From the NCBI RefSeq assembly GCF_051014445.1, contig NW_027488369.1, positions 10,868,001 through 10,932,000 of the forward strand: 64,000 bases of DNA, given 5' to 3'. The position numbers and the translations under genes are program-made. Source of the stretch: Colletes latitarsis (Eukaryota; Arthropoda; Insecta; Hymenoptera; Colletidae). The notes under the pieces are model-generated. The model was given only the letters and a program-made list of their open reading frames with translations, did no database searches and was not told the origin of the DNA. Each line of letters begins with the position of its first letter. Within the stretch, counting starts at the first letter, position 1. Positions 49,546 through 63,300 of the stretch are shown here, piece by piece.

Positions 49546-52500
49546 CTGGTTTCGATCAATATTTTAGAGGATAACCCAAGTTAGGTCTGAGATAGGTCTG
49601 GGGTTTGCCCTCATCAGGCTCATACTTTCGCGTTTTTTACATACCAGTTGAACAGATCCTGGGTTTTTTCTGGTTTGGATCCCGTAGTAGTGTGGTACCA
49701 CACTGAAACAGTCCATTAAACCTGGTTTCGCTCATTATTTTGGAGGATAACGCATGTTAGGTCTAGGTCAGGCCTGGTTTTTTCACTCATCAGACTCATA
49801 CTTTCGCATTCTTCACATACTTGTTGAACGGATCCTGGGTTTTTTCTGGTTTGGGTCACGTAGTAATGTGGGACCACACTGAAACAGTCAATTAAACCTG
49901 GTTTCGACCAATATTTTAGAGAATAATTCATGTTAGGTCTAGGTTAGGTCTGGGATTTGCTCTCATCGGGCTCATACTTTCGCACACTTCACATACTTGT
50001 TGAACGGATCCTGGGTTTTTTCTGGTTTGGATCACGTAGTAGTGTGGTACCACACTGAAACAGTCCATTAAACCTGGTTTCGCGGAATATTTTAGAGGAT
50101 AACGCATGTTAGGTCTAGGTCAGGCCTGGGATTTTCACTCATCAGACTCATACTTTCGCATTCTTCACATACTTGTTGAACGGATCATGGGTTTTTTCTG
50201 GTTTGGGTCACGTAGTAATGTGGGCCCACACTGAAACAATCAATTAAACCTGGTCTTGATAAATATTTTAGAGGATAACGCATGTTAGGTCTGGGATAGG
50301 TCTGGGATTTGCCCTCATCAGACTCATACTTTCGCACACTTCACATACTCGTTGAACAGATCCTGGGTTATTTTCTGGTTTGGATCACGTGGTAATGTGT
50401 TTCCACACTGAAACAGTCGATTAAACCTGGATTCGATCAATATTTTAGAGGATAACGCAAGTTCGGTCTGGGATAGGTCTGGGATTTGCCCTCATCAGAT
50501 TCATACTTACGCACACTTCACATACTCGTTGAACAGATCCTGGGTTATTTTCTGGTTTGGATCACATAGTAATGTGGTACCAAACTGAAACAGTCGATTA
50601 AACCAGGTTTCGATCAATATTTTTGAGGATAACGCATGTTAGGTCTAGGTTAGGCCTGGGATTTTCACACATCAGACTCATACTTTCGCATTCTTCACAT
50701 ACTCGTTGAACGGATCCTGGGTTTTTTCTGGTTTGGATCACGTAGTAGTGTGGTACCACACTGAAACAGTCCATTAAACCTGGTTTCGCTCAATATTTTA
50801 GAGGATAACGCATGTTAGGTCTAGGTCAGGCCTGGGATTTTCACTCATCAGACTCATACTTTCGCATTCTTCACATACTTGTTGAATGGATCATGGGTTT
50901 TTTCTGGTTTGGGTCACGTAGTAATGTGGGCCCACACTGAAACAATCAATTAAACCTGGTCTTGATAAATATTTTAGAGGATAACGCATGTTAGGTCTGG
51001 GATAGGTCTGGGATTTGCCCTCATCAGACTCATACTTTCGCACACTTCACATACTCGTTGAACAGATCCTGGGTTATTTTCTGGTTTGGATCACGTAGTA
51101 ATGTGTTTCCACACTGAAACAGTCGATTAAACCTGGTTTCGATCAATATTTTAGAGGATAACGCAAGTTCGGTCTGGGATAGGTCTGGGATTTGCCCTCA
51201 TCAGACTCATACTTACGCACACTTCACATACTCGTTGAACAGATCCTGGGTTATTTTCTGGTTTGGATCACATAGTAATGTGGTACCAAACTGAAACAGT
51301 CGATTGAACCAGGTTTCGATCAATATTTTTGAGGATAACGCATGTTAGGTCTAGGTTAGGCCTGGGATTTTCACACATCAGACTCATACTTTCGCATTCT
51401 TCACATACTCGTTGAACAGATCCTGGGTTATTTTCTGGTTTGGATCACATAGTAATGTGGTACCACACTGAAACAGTCGATTAAACCAGGTTTCGATCAA
51501 TATTTTTGAGGATAACGCATGTTAGGTCTAGGTTAGGCCTGGGATTTTCACACATCAGGCTCATACTTTCGCGTTCTTCACATACTTGTTGAACAGATCC
51601 TGGGTTTTTTCTGGTTTGGATACCGTAGTAGTGTTGTACCACACTGAAACAGTCCATTAAACCTGGTATCGCTCAATATTTTAGAGGATAACGCATGTTA
51701 GGTCTAGGTCAGGCCTGGGATTTTCACTCATCATACTCATACTTTCGCATTCTTCACATACTTGTTGAACGAATCCTGGATTTTTCTGGTTTGGCTCACG
51801 TAATAATGTGGTACCACACAAAAACTGTCAATTAAACCTGGTCTTGATAAATATATTAGAGGATAACGCATGTTAGGTCTGGGATAGGTCTGGGATTTGC
51901 CCTCATGAGACTCATACTTTCGCACACTTCACATACTCGTTGAACAGATCCTGGGTTATTTTCTGGTTTGGATCACATAGTAATGTGGTACCACACTGAA
52001 ACATTCAATTAAACCTGGTCTTGATAAATATTTTAGAGGATAACGCATGTTAGGTCTGGGTTAGGTCTAGGATTTGCCCTCATCAGGCCCATACTTTCGC
52101 ATATTTCTCATACTTGATGGCTAGATCCTGGGCTTTTTCTGGATTGGATCACGTAGTAATGTGGTACCAGACTGAAACATTCAACTAAACCTGGTCTTGA
52201 TAAATATTTTAGAGGATAACACATATTAGGTCTGGGTTAGGTCTAGGATTTGCCCTCATCAGGCTCATACTTTCACATATTTCTCATACTTCATGGCTAG
52301 ATCCTGGGCTATTTCTGGATTGGATCACGTAGTAAAGTGGTACCGCACTGAAACATTCAATGAAACCTGGTCTGGATAATTATTTTAGAGGATAACGCAT
52401 CTTAGGTCTGGGTTAGGTCTAAGATTTGCCCTCATCAGGCTCACAGTTTCGCGTTTTTCACATACTTCTTGAACGGAGCCTGGCTTTTTTCTGGTTTGGA

Positions 52501-52795
52501 TCACGTAGTAATGTGGGACCATACTGAAACAGTCACTTAAACCTGGTTTCGACCAATATTTTAGAGAATAATTCATGTTAGGTCTAGTTTAGGTCTGGGA
52601 TTTGCTCTCATCAGGCTCATTCTTTCGCATATTTCTCATACTTGATGGCTAGATCCTGGGCTTTTTCTGGATTGCAACTCGTAGTAATGAAGTACAACAC
52701 TGAAACAGTCAATTAAACCTGGTTTCCATCAATATTTTAGAGGACAACGCAAGTTAGGTCTGGGATAGGTCTGGGATTTGCCCTCATCAGGCTCG
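49446..52795 (+). repeat. Expanded HOR copy, 19 monomers (3,350 bp)
   Basis: Runs between successive TACTTTCGCACAC / GTTGACAAG landmarks. It equals the 15-mer plus a duplicated 4-monomer segment. It carries the distal-type GGTACCGCACTG and CTTCTTGAAC marks. The boundary of the 6,875-bp super-unit falls inside it at about 50,465. Confidence 0.82.
50001..51412 (+). repeat. Local 4-monomer duplication (706 bp x 2)
   Basis: The run of monomers GTAGTAGTGTGG, GTGGGCCCACAC, GTGTTTCCACAC, GATCACATAGTAATG(G) with CCAAACTG is repeated at an offset of 706 bp, checked at three landmarks (50,041 and 50,747; 50,178 and 50,884; 50,211 and 50,917). Copy-specific changes: CGCGGAATATT and CACGTGGTAATG in the first, GAATGGATCATGG and CGATTGAACC in the second. 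Confidence 0.83.
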
Positions 52796-55700
52796 TACTT
52801 TCGCACACTTCACATACTCGTTGACAAGATCCTGGGTTTTTTTCCGGTTTGGATCACGTAGTAATGTGGTTCCACACTGAAACAGTCAATTAAACCTGGT
52901 TTCGCTCAATATTTTAGAGGATAACGCATGTTAGGTCTAGGTCAGGCCTGGGATTTTCACTCATCAGACTCATACTTTCGCATTCTTCACATACTTGTTG
53001 AACGGATCATGGGTTTTTTCTGGTTTGGGTCACGTAGTAATGTGGGCCCACACTGAAACAATCAATTAAACCTGGTCTTGATAAATATTTTAGAGGATAA
53101 CGCATGTTAGGTCTGGGATAGGTCTGGGATTTGCCCTCATCAGACTCATACTTTCGCACACTTCACATACTCGTTGAACAGATCCTGGGTTATTTTCTGG
53201 TTTGGATCACATAGTAATGTGGTACCAAACTGAAACAGTCGATTAAACCAGGGTTCGATCAATATTTTTGAGGATAACGCATGTTAGGTCTAGGTTAGGC
53301 CTGGGATTTTCACACATCAGACTCATACTTTCGCATTCTTCACATACTCGTTGAACAGATCCTGGGTTATTTTCTGGTTTGGATCACATAGTAATGTGGT
53401 ACCACACTGAAACAGTCGATTAAACCAGGTTTCGATCAATATTTTTGAGGATAACGCATGTTAGGTCTAGGTTAGGCCTGGGATTTTCACACATCAGGCT
53501 CATACTTTCGCGTTCTTCACATACTTGTTGAACAGATCCTGGGTTTTATCTGGTTTGGATACCGTAGTAATGTGGTACCACACTAAAACTGTCAATTAAA
53601 CCTGGTCTTGATAAATATATTAGAGGATAACGCATGTTAGGTCTGGGATAGGTCTGGGATTTGCCCTCATGAGACTCATACTTTCGCACACTTCACATAC
53701 TCGTTGAACAGATCCTGGGTTATTTTCTGGTTTGGATCACATAGTAATGTGGTACCACACTGAAACATTCAATTAAACCTGGTCTTGATAAATATTTTAG
53801 AGGATAACGCATGTTAGGTCTGGGTTAGGTCTAGGATTTGCCCTCATCAGGCCCATACTTTCGCATATTTCTCATACTTGATGGCTAGATCCTGGGCTTT
53901 TTCTGGATTGGATCACGTAGTAATGTGGTACCAGACTGAAACATTCAACTAAACATGGTCTTGATAAATATTTTAGAGGATAACACATATTAGGTCTGGG
54001 TTAGGTCTAGGATTTGCCCTCATCAGGCTCATACTTTCACATATTTCTCATACTTCATGGCTAGATCCTGGGCTATTTCTGGATTGGATCACGTAGTAAA
54101 GTGGTACCGCACTGAAACATTCAATGAAACCTGGTCTGGATAATTATTTTAGAGGATAACGCATCTTAGGTCTGGGTTAGGTCTAAGATTTGCCCTCATC
54201 AGGCTCACAGTTTCGCGTTTTTTACATACCAGTTGAACAGATCCTGGGTTTTTTCTGGTTTGGATCCCGTAGTAGTGTGGTACCACACTGAAACAGTCCA
54301 TTAAACCTGGTTTCGCTCATTATTTTGGAGGATAACGCATGTTAGGTCTAGGTCAGGCCTGGTTTTTTCACTCATCAGACTCATACTTTCGCATTCTTCA
54401 CATACTTGTTGAACGGATCCTGGGTTTTTTCTGGTTTGGGTCACGTAGTAATGTGGGACCACACTGAAACAGTCAATTAAACCTGGTTTCGACCAATATT
54501 TTAGAGAATAATTCATGTTAGGTCTAGGTTAGGTCTGGGATTTGCTCTCATCGGGCTCATACTTTCGCACACTTCACATACTTGTTGAACGGATCCTGGG
54601 TTTTTTCTGGTTTGGATCACGTAGTAGTGTGGTACCACACTGAAACAGTCCATTAAACCTGGTTTCGCTCAATATTTTAGAGGATAACGCATGTTAGGTC
54701 TAGGTCAGGCCTGGGATTTTCACTCATCAGACTCATACTTTCGCATTCTTCACATACTTGTTGAACGGATCATGGGTTTTTTCTGGTTTCGGTCACGTAG
54801 TAACGTGGGCCCACACTGAAACAATCAATTAAACCTGGTCTTGATAAATATTTTAGAGGATAACGCATGTTAGGTCTGGGATAGGTCTGGGATTTGCCCT
54901 CATCAGACTCATACTTTCGCACACTTCACATACTCGTTGAACAGATCCTGGGTTATTTTCTGGTTTGGATCACGTAGTAATGTGTTTCCACACTGAAACA
55001 GTCGATTAAACCTGGTTTCGATCAATATTTTAGAGGATAACGCATGTTAGGTCTAGGTTAGGCCTGGGATTTTCACACATCAGACTCATACTTTCGCATT
55101 CTTCACATACTCGTTGAACAGATCCTGGGTTATTTTCTGGTTTGGATCACATAGTAATGTGGTACCACACTGAAACAGTCGATTAAACCAGGTTTCGATC
55201 AATATTTTTGAGGATAACGCATGTTAGGTCTAGGTTAGGCCTGGGATTTTCACACATCAGGCTCACACTTTCGCGTTCTTCACATACTTGTTGAACAGAT
55301 CCTGGGTTTTTTCTGGTTTGGATACCGTAGTAGTGTTGTACCACACTGAAACAGTCCATTAAACCTGGTATCGCTCAATATTTTAGAGGATAACGCATGT
55401 TAGGTCTAGGTCAGGCCTGGGATTTTCACTCATCATACTCATACTTTCGCATTCTTCACATACTTGTTGAACGGATCCTGGATTTTTCTGGTTTGGCTCA
55501 CGTAGTAATGTGGTACCACACAAAAACTGTCAATTAAACCTGGTCTTGATAAATATATTAGAGGATAACGCATGTTAGGTCTGGGATAGGTCTGGGATTT
55601 GCCCTCATGAGACTCATACTTTCGCACACTTCACATACTCGTTGAACAGATCCTGGGTTATTTTCTGGTTTGCATCACATAGTAATGTGGTACCACACTG

Positions 55701-56497
55701 AAACATTCAATTAAACCTGGTCTTGATAAATATTTTAGAGGATAACGCATGTTAGGTCTGGGTTAGGTCTAGGATTTGCCCTCATCAGGCCCATACTTTC
55801 GCATATTTCTCATACTTGATGGCTAGATCCTGGGCTTTTTCTGGATTGGATCACGTAGTAATGTGGTACCAGACTGAAACATTCAACTAAACCTGGTCTT
55901 GATAAATATTTTAGAGGATAACACATATTAGGTCTGGGTTAGGTCTAGGATTTGCCCTCATCAGGCTCATACTTTCACATATTTCTCATACTTCATGGCT
56001 AGATCCTGGGCTATTTCTGGATTGGATCACGTAGTAAAGTGGTACCGCACTGAAACATTCAATGAAACCTGGTCTGGATAATTATTTTAGAGGATAACGC
56101 ATCTTAGGTCTGGGTTAGGTCTAAGATTTGCCCTCATCAGGCTCACAGTTTCGCGTTTTTCACATACTTCTTGAACGGAGCCTGGCTTTTTTCTGGTTTG
56201 GATCACGTAGTAATGTGGGACCATACTGAAACAGTCACTTAAACCTGGTTTCGACCAATATTTTAGAGAATAATTCATGTTAGGTCTAGTTTAGGTCTGG
56301 GATTTGCTCTCATCAGGCTCATTCTTTCGCATATTTCTCATACTTGATGGCTAGATCCTGGGCTTTTTCTGGATTGCAACTCGTAGTAATGAAGTACAAC
56401 ACTGAAACAGTCAATTAAACCTGGTTTCCATCAATATTTTAGAGGACAACGCAAGTTAGGTCTGGGATAGGTCTGGGATTTGCCCTCATCAGGCTCG
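52796..56497 (+). repeat. Two contracted HOR copies (10 + 11 monomers)
   Basis: Using the TAATTATTTTAGAGG anchor at 52,377, 54,141 and 56,079, the spacings are 1,764 and 1,938 bp, 10 and 11 monomers rather than 15. The first contraction joins GTTCCACACTGAAACAGTC to AATTAAACCTGGTTTCGCTC near 52.88 kb. Others lie near 53.2 kb (loss of the GTGTTTCC monomer), 53.57 kb (GGATACCGTAGTAATGTGG) and 55.03 kb. All are in whole monomers. Confidence 0.78.
54150..54240 (+). repeat. Chimeric monomer at an HOR deletion joint
   Basis: The left part (GCATCTTAGG, CTAAGATTTGCC, CACAGTTTCGCG) is from the GGTCTGGATAATT monomer. The right part (TTTTTTACATACCAGTTGAAC) is from the CATACCAG monomer, normally several monomers later. 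The switch is within TTTCGCGTTTTT, present in both parents. The same chimera appears 6,875 bp downstream at about 61.03-61.12 kb, so it predates the super-unit duplication. Confidence 0.8.
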
Positions 56498-57339
56498 TAC
56501 TTTCGCACACTTCACATACTCGTTGACAAGATCCTGGGTTTTTTTCCGGTTTGGATCACGTAGTAATGTGGTTCCACACTGAAACAGTCGATTAAACCTG
56601 GTTTCGATCAATATTTTAGAGGATAACCCAAGTTAGGTCTGGGATAGGTCTGGGGTTTGCCCTCTTCAGGCTCATACTTTCGCGTTTTTTACATACCAGT
56701 TGAACAGATCCTGGGTTTTTTCTGGTTTGGATCCCGTAGTAGTGTGGTACCACACTGAAACAGTCCATTAAACCTGGTTTCGCTCATTATTTTGGAGGAT
56801 AACGCATGTTAGGTCTAGGTCAGGCCTGGTTTTTTCACTCATCAGACTCATACTTTCGCATTCTTCACATACTTGTTGAACGGATCCTGGGTTTTTTCTG
56901 GTTTGGGTCACGTGGTAATGTGGGACCACACTGAAACAGTCAATTAAACCTGGTTTCGACCAATATTTTAGAGAATAATTCATGTTAGGTCTAGGTTAGG
57001 TCTGGGATTTGCTCTCATCGGGCTCATACTTTCGCACACTTCACATACTTGTTGAACGGATCCTGGGTTTTTTCTGGTTTGGATCACGTAGTAGTGTGGT
57101 ACCACACTGAAACAGTCCATTAAACCTGGTTTCGCTCAATATTTTAGAGGATAACGCATGTTAGGTCTAGGTCAGGCCTGGGATTTTCACTCATCAGACT
57201 CATACTTTCGCATTCTTCACATACTTGTTGAACGGATCATGGGTTTTTTCTGGTTTGGGTCACGTAGTAATGTGGGCCCACACTGAAACAATCAATTAAA
57301 CCTGGTCTTGATAAATATTTTAGAGGATAACGCATGTTA

Positions 57340-60300
57340 GGTCTGGGATAGGTCTGGGATTTGCCCTCATCAGATTCATACTTACGCACACTTCACATAC
57401 TCGTTGAACAGATCCTGGGTTATTTTCTGGTTTGGATCACATAGTAATGTGGTACCAAACTGAAACAGTCGATTAAACCAGGTTTCGATCAATATTTTTG
57501 AGGATAACGCATGTTAGGTCTAGGTTAGGCCTGGGATTTTCACACATCAGACTCATACTTTCGCATTCTTCACATACTCGTTGAACGGATCCTGGGTTTT
57601 TTCTGGTTTGGATCACGTAGTAGTGTGGTACCACACTGAAACAGTCCATTAAACCTGGTTTCGCTCAATATTTTAGAGGATAACGCATGTTAGGTCTAGG
57701 TCAGGCCTGGGATTTTCACTCATCAGACTCATACTTTCGCATTCTTCACATACTTGTTGAATGGATCATGGGTTTTTTCTGGTTTGGGTCACGTAGTAAT
57801 GTGGGCCCACACTGAAACAATCAATTAAACCTGGTCTTGATAAATATTTTAGAGGATAACGCATGTTAGGTCTGGGATAGGTCTGGGATTTGCCCTCATC
57901 AGACTCATACTTTCGCACACTTCACATACTCGTTGAACAGATCCTGGGTTATTTTCTGGTTTGGATCACGTAGTAATGTGTTTCCACACTGAAACAGTCG
58001 ATTAAACCTGGTTTCGATCAATATTTTAGAGGATAACGCAAGTTCGGTCTGGGATAGGTCTGGGATTTGCCCTCATCAGACTCATACTTACGCACACTTC
58101 ACATACTCGTTGAACAGATCCTGGGTTATTTTCTGGTTTGGATCACATAGTAATGTGGTACCAAACTGAAACAGTCGATTGAACCAGGTTTCGATCAATA
58201 TTTTTGAGGATAACGCATGTTAGGTCTAGGTTAGGCCTGGGATTTTCACACATCAGACTCATACTTTCGCATTCTTCACATACTCGTTGAACAGATCCTG
58301 GGTTATTTTCTGGTTTGGATCACATAGTAATGTGGTACCACACTGAAACAGTCGATTAAACCAGGTTTCGATCAATATTTTTGAGGATAACGCATGTTAG
58401 GTCTAGGTTAGGCCTGGGATTTTCACACATCAGGCTCATACTTTCGCGTTCTTCACATACTTGTTGAACAGATCCTGGGTTTTTTCTGGTTTGGATACCG
58501 TAGTAGTGTTGTACCACACTGAAACAGTCCATTAAACCTGGTATCGCTCAATATTTTAGAGGATAACGCATGTTAGGTCTAGGTCAGGCCTGGGATTTTC
58601 ACTCATCATACTCATACTTTCGCATTCTTCACATACTTGTTGAACGAATCCTGGATTTTTCTGGTTTGGCTCACGTAATAATGTGGTACCACACAAAAAC
58701 TGTCAATTAAACCTGGTCTTGATAAATATATTAGAGGATAACGCATGTTAGGTCTGGGATAGGTCTGGGATTTGCCCTCATGAGACTCATACTTTCGCAC
58801 ACTTCACATACTCGTTGAACAGATCCTGGGTTATTTTCTGGTTTGGATCACATAGTAATGTGGTACCACACTGAAACATTCAATTAAACCTGGTCTTGAT
58901 AAATATTTTAGAGGATAACGCATGTTAGGTCTGGGTTAGGTCTAGGATTTGCCCTCATCAGGCCCATACTTTCGCATATTTCTCATACTTGATGGCTAGA
59001 TCCTGGGCTTTTTCTGGATTGGATCACGTAGTAATGTGGTACCAGACTGAAACATTCAACTAAACCTGGTCTTGATAAATATTTTAGAGGATAACACATA
59101 TTAGGTCTGGGTTAGGTCTAGGATTTGCCCTCATCAGGCTCATACTTTCACATATTTCTCATACTTCATGGCTAGATCCTGGGCTATTTCTGGATTGGAT
59201 CACGTAGTAAAGTGGTACCGCACTGAAACATTCAATGAAACCTGGTCTGGATAATTATTTTAGAGGATAACGCATCTTAGGTCTGGGTTAGGTCTAAGAT
59301 TTGCCCTCATCAGGCTCACAGTTTCGCGTTTTTCACATACTTCTTGAACGGAGCCTGGCTTTTTTCTGGTTTGGATCACGTAGTAATGTGGGACCATACT
59401 GAAACAGTCACTTAAACCTGGTTTCGACCAATATTTTAGAGAATAATTCATGTTAGGTCTAGTTTAGGTCTGGGATTTGCTCTCATCAGGCTCATTCTTT
59501 CGCATATTTCTCATACTTGATGGCTAGATCCTGGGCTTTTTCTGGATTGCAACTCGTAGTAATGAAGTACAACACTGAAACAGTCAATTAAACCTGGTTT
59601 CCATCAATATTTTAGAGGACAACGCAAGTTAGGTCTGGGATAGGTCTGGGATTTGCCCTCATCAGGCTCGTACTTTCGCACACTTCACATACTCGTTGAC
59701 AAGATCCTGGGTTTTTTTCCGGTTTGGATCACGTAGTAATGTGGTTCCACACTGAAACAGTCAATTAAACCTGGTTTCGCTCAATATTTTAGAGGATAAC
59801 GCATGTTAGGTCTAGGTCAGGCCTGGGATTTTCACTCATCAGACTCATACTTTCGCATTCTTCACATACTTGTTGAACGGATCATGGGTTTTTTCTGGTT
59901 TGGGTCACGTAGTAATGTGGGCCCACACTGAAACAATCAATTAAACCTGGTCTTGATAAATATTTTAGAGGATAACGCATGTTAGGTCTGGGATAGGTCT
60001 GGGATTTGCCCTCATCAGACTCATACTTTCGCACACTTCACATACTCGTTGAACAGATCCTGGGTTATTTTCTGGTTTGGATCACATAGTAATGTGGTAC
60101 CAAACTGAAACAGTCGATTAAACCAGGGTTCGATCAATATTTTTGAGGATAACGCATGTTAGGTCTAGGTTAGGCCTGGGATTTTCACACATCAGACTCA
60201 TACTTTCGCATTCTTCACATACTCGTTGAACAGATCCTGGGTTATTTTCTGGTTTGGATCACATAGTAATGTGGTACCACACTGAAACAGTCGATTAAAC

Positions 60301-63300
60301 CAGGTTTCGATCAATATTTTTGAGGATAACGCATGTTAGGTCTAGGTTAGGCCTGGGATTTTCACACATCAGGCTCATACTTTCGCGTTCTTCACATACT
60401 TGTTGAACAGATCCTGGGTTTTATCTGGTTTGGATACCGTAGTAATGTGGTACCACACTAAAACTGTCAATTAAACCTGGTCTTGATAAATATATTAGAG
60501 GATAACGCATGTTAGGTCTGGGATAGGTCTGGGATTTGCCCTCATGAGACTCATACTTTCGCACACTTCACATACTCGTTGAACAGATCCTGGGTTATTT
60601 TCTGGTTTGGATCACATAGTAATGTGGTACCACACTGAAACATTCAATTAAACCTGGTCTTGATAAATATTTTAGAGGATAACGCATGTTAGGTCTGGGT
60701 TAGGTCTAGGATTTGCCCTCATCAGGCCCATACTTTCGCATATTTCTCATACTTGATGGCTAGATCCTGGGCTTTTTCTGGATTGGATCACGTAGTAATG
60801 TGGTACCAGACTGAAACATTCAACTAAACATGGTCTTGATAAATATTTTAGAGGATAACACATATTAGGTCTGGGTTAGGTCTAGGATTTGCCCTCATCA
60901 GGCTCATACTTTCACATATTTCTCATACTTCATGGCTAGATCCTGGGCTATTTCTGGATTGGATCACGTAGTAAAGTGGTACCGCACTGAAACATTCAAT
61001 GAAACCTGGTCTGGATAATTATTTTAGAGGATAACGCATCTTAGGTCTGGGTTAGGTCTAAGATTTGCCCTCATCAGGCTCACAGTTTCGCGTTTTTTAC
61101 ATACCAGTTGAACAGATCCTGGGTTTTTTCTGGTTTGGATCCCGTAGTAGTGTGGTACCACACTGAAACAGTCCATTAAACCTGGTTTCGCTCATTATTT
61201 TGGAGGATAACGCATGTTAGGTCTAGGTCAGGCCTGGTTTTTTCACTCATCAGACTCATACTTTCGCATTCTTCACATACTTGTTGAACGGATCCTGGGT
61301 TTTTTCTGGTTTGGGTCACGTAGTAATGTGGGACCACACTGAAACAGTCAATTAAACCTGGTTTCGACCAATATTTTAGAGAATAATTCATGTTAGGTCT
61401 AGGTTAGGTCTGGGATTTGCTCTCATCGGGCTCATACTTTCGCACACTTCACATACTTGTTGAACGGATCCTGGGTTTTTTCTGGTTTGGATCACGTAGT
61501 AGTGTGGTACCACACTGAAACAGTCCATTAAACCTGGTTTCGCTCAATATTTTAGAGGATAACGCATGTTAGGTCTAGGTCAGGCCTGGGATTTTCACTC
61601 ATCAGACTCATACTTTCGCATTCTTCACATACTTGTTGAACGGATCATGGGTTTTTTCTGGTTTCGGTCACGTAGTAACGTGGGCCCACACTGAAACAAT
61701 CAATTAAACCTGGTCTTGATAAATATTTTAGAGGATAACGCATGTTAGGTCTGGGATAGGTCTGGGATTTGCCCTCATCAGACTCATACTTTCGCACACT
61801 TCACATACTCGTTGAACAGATCCTGGGTTATTTTCTGGTTTGGATCACGTAGTAATGTGTTTCCACACTGAAACAGTCGATTAAACCTGGTTTCGATCAA
61901 TATTTTAGAGGATAACGCATGTTAGGTCTAGGTTAGGCCTGGGATTTTCACACATCAGACTCATACTTTCGCATTCTTCACATACTCGTTGAACAGATCC
62001 TGGGTTATTTTCTGGTTTGGATCACATAGTAATGTGGTACCACACTGAAACAGTCGATTAAACCAGGTTTCGATCAATATTTTTGAGGATAACGCATGTT
62101 AGGTCTAGGTTAGGCCTGGGATTTTCACACATCAGGCTCACACTTTCGCGTTCTTCACATACTTGTTGAACAGATCCTGGGTTTTTTCTGGTTTGGATAC
62201 CGTAGTAGTGTTGTACCACACTGAAACAGTCCATTAAACCTGGTATCGCTCAATATTTTAGAGGATAACGCATGTTAGGTCTAGGTCAGGCCTGGGATTT
62301 TCACTCATCATACTCATACTTTCGCATTCTTCACATACTTGTTGAACGGATCCTGGATTTTTCTGGTTTGGCTCACGTAGTAATGTGGTACCACACAAAA
62401 ACTGTCAATTAAACCTGGTCTTGATAAATATATTAGAGGATAACGCATGTTAGGTCTGGGATAGGTCTGGGATTTGCCCTCATGAGACTCATACTTTCGC
62501 ACACTTCACATACTCGTTGAACAGATCCTGGGTTATTTTCTGGTTTGCATCACATAGTAATGTGGTACCACACTGAAACATTCAATTAAACCTGGTCTTG
62601 ATAAATATTTTAGAGGATAACGCATGTTAGGTCTGGGTTAGGTCTAGGATTTGCCCTCATCAGGCCCATACTTTCGCATATTTCTCATACTTGATGGCTA
62701 GATCCTGGGCTTTTTCTGGATTGGATCACGTAGTAATGTGGTACCAGACTGAAACATTCAACTAAACCTGGTCTTGATAAATATTTTAGAGGATAACACA
62801 TATTAGGTCTGGGTTAGGTCTAGGATTTGCCCTCATCAGGCTCATACTTTCACATATTTCTCATACTTCATGGCTAGATCCTGGGCTATTTCTGGATTGG
62901 ATCACGTAGTAAAGTGGTACCGCACTGAAACATTCAATGAAACCTGGTCTGGATAATTATTTTAGAGGATAACGCATCTTAGGTCTGGGTTAGGTCTAAG
63001 ATTTGCCCTCATCAGGCTCACAGTTTCGCGTTTTTCACATACTTCTTGAACGGAGCCTGGCTTTTTTCTGGTTTGGATCACGTAGTAATGTGGGACCATA
63101 CTGAAACAGTCACTTAAACCTGGTTTCGACCAATATTTTAGAGAATAATTCATGTTAGGTCTAGTTTAGGTCTGGGATTTGCTCTCATCAGGCTCATTCT
63201 TTCGCATATTTCTCATACTTGATGGCTAGATCCTGGGCTTTTTCTGGATTGCAACTCGTAGTAATGAAGTACAACACTGAAACAGTCAATTAAACCTGGT

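Larger units (their letters stand above)
50465..57339 (+). repeat. 6,875-bp super-unit, first copy (39 monomers)
   Basis: Re-used from 57,340 to the window end. The left edge is defined by 50,464 (GTTCGGTC) against 57,339 (GTTAGGTC), after which both read the same and share CAGATTCATAC. The unit contains the 4-monomer second copy, the HOR anchor at 52,377, a 10-monomer copy, an 11-monomer copy and the start of an 18-monomer copy (10 + 11 + 18 = 39). Shared rare marks lie at 50,496, 50,881, about 51,304, about 53,251, about 53,951, about 54,790, about 55,672, about 56,663 and about 56,911. Confidence 0.9.
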
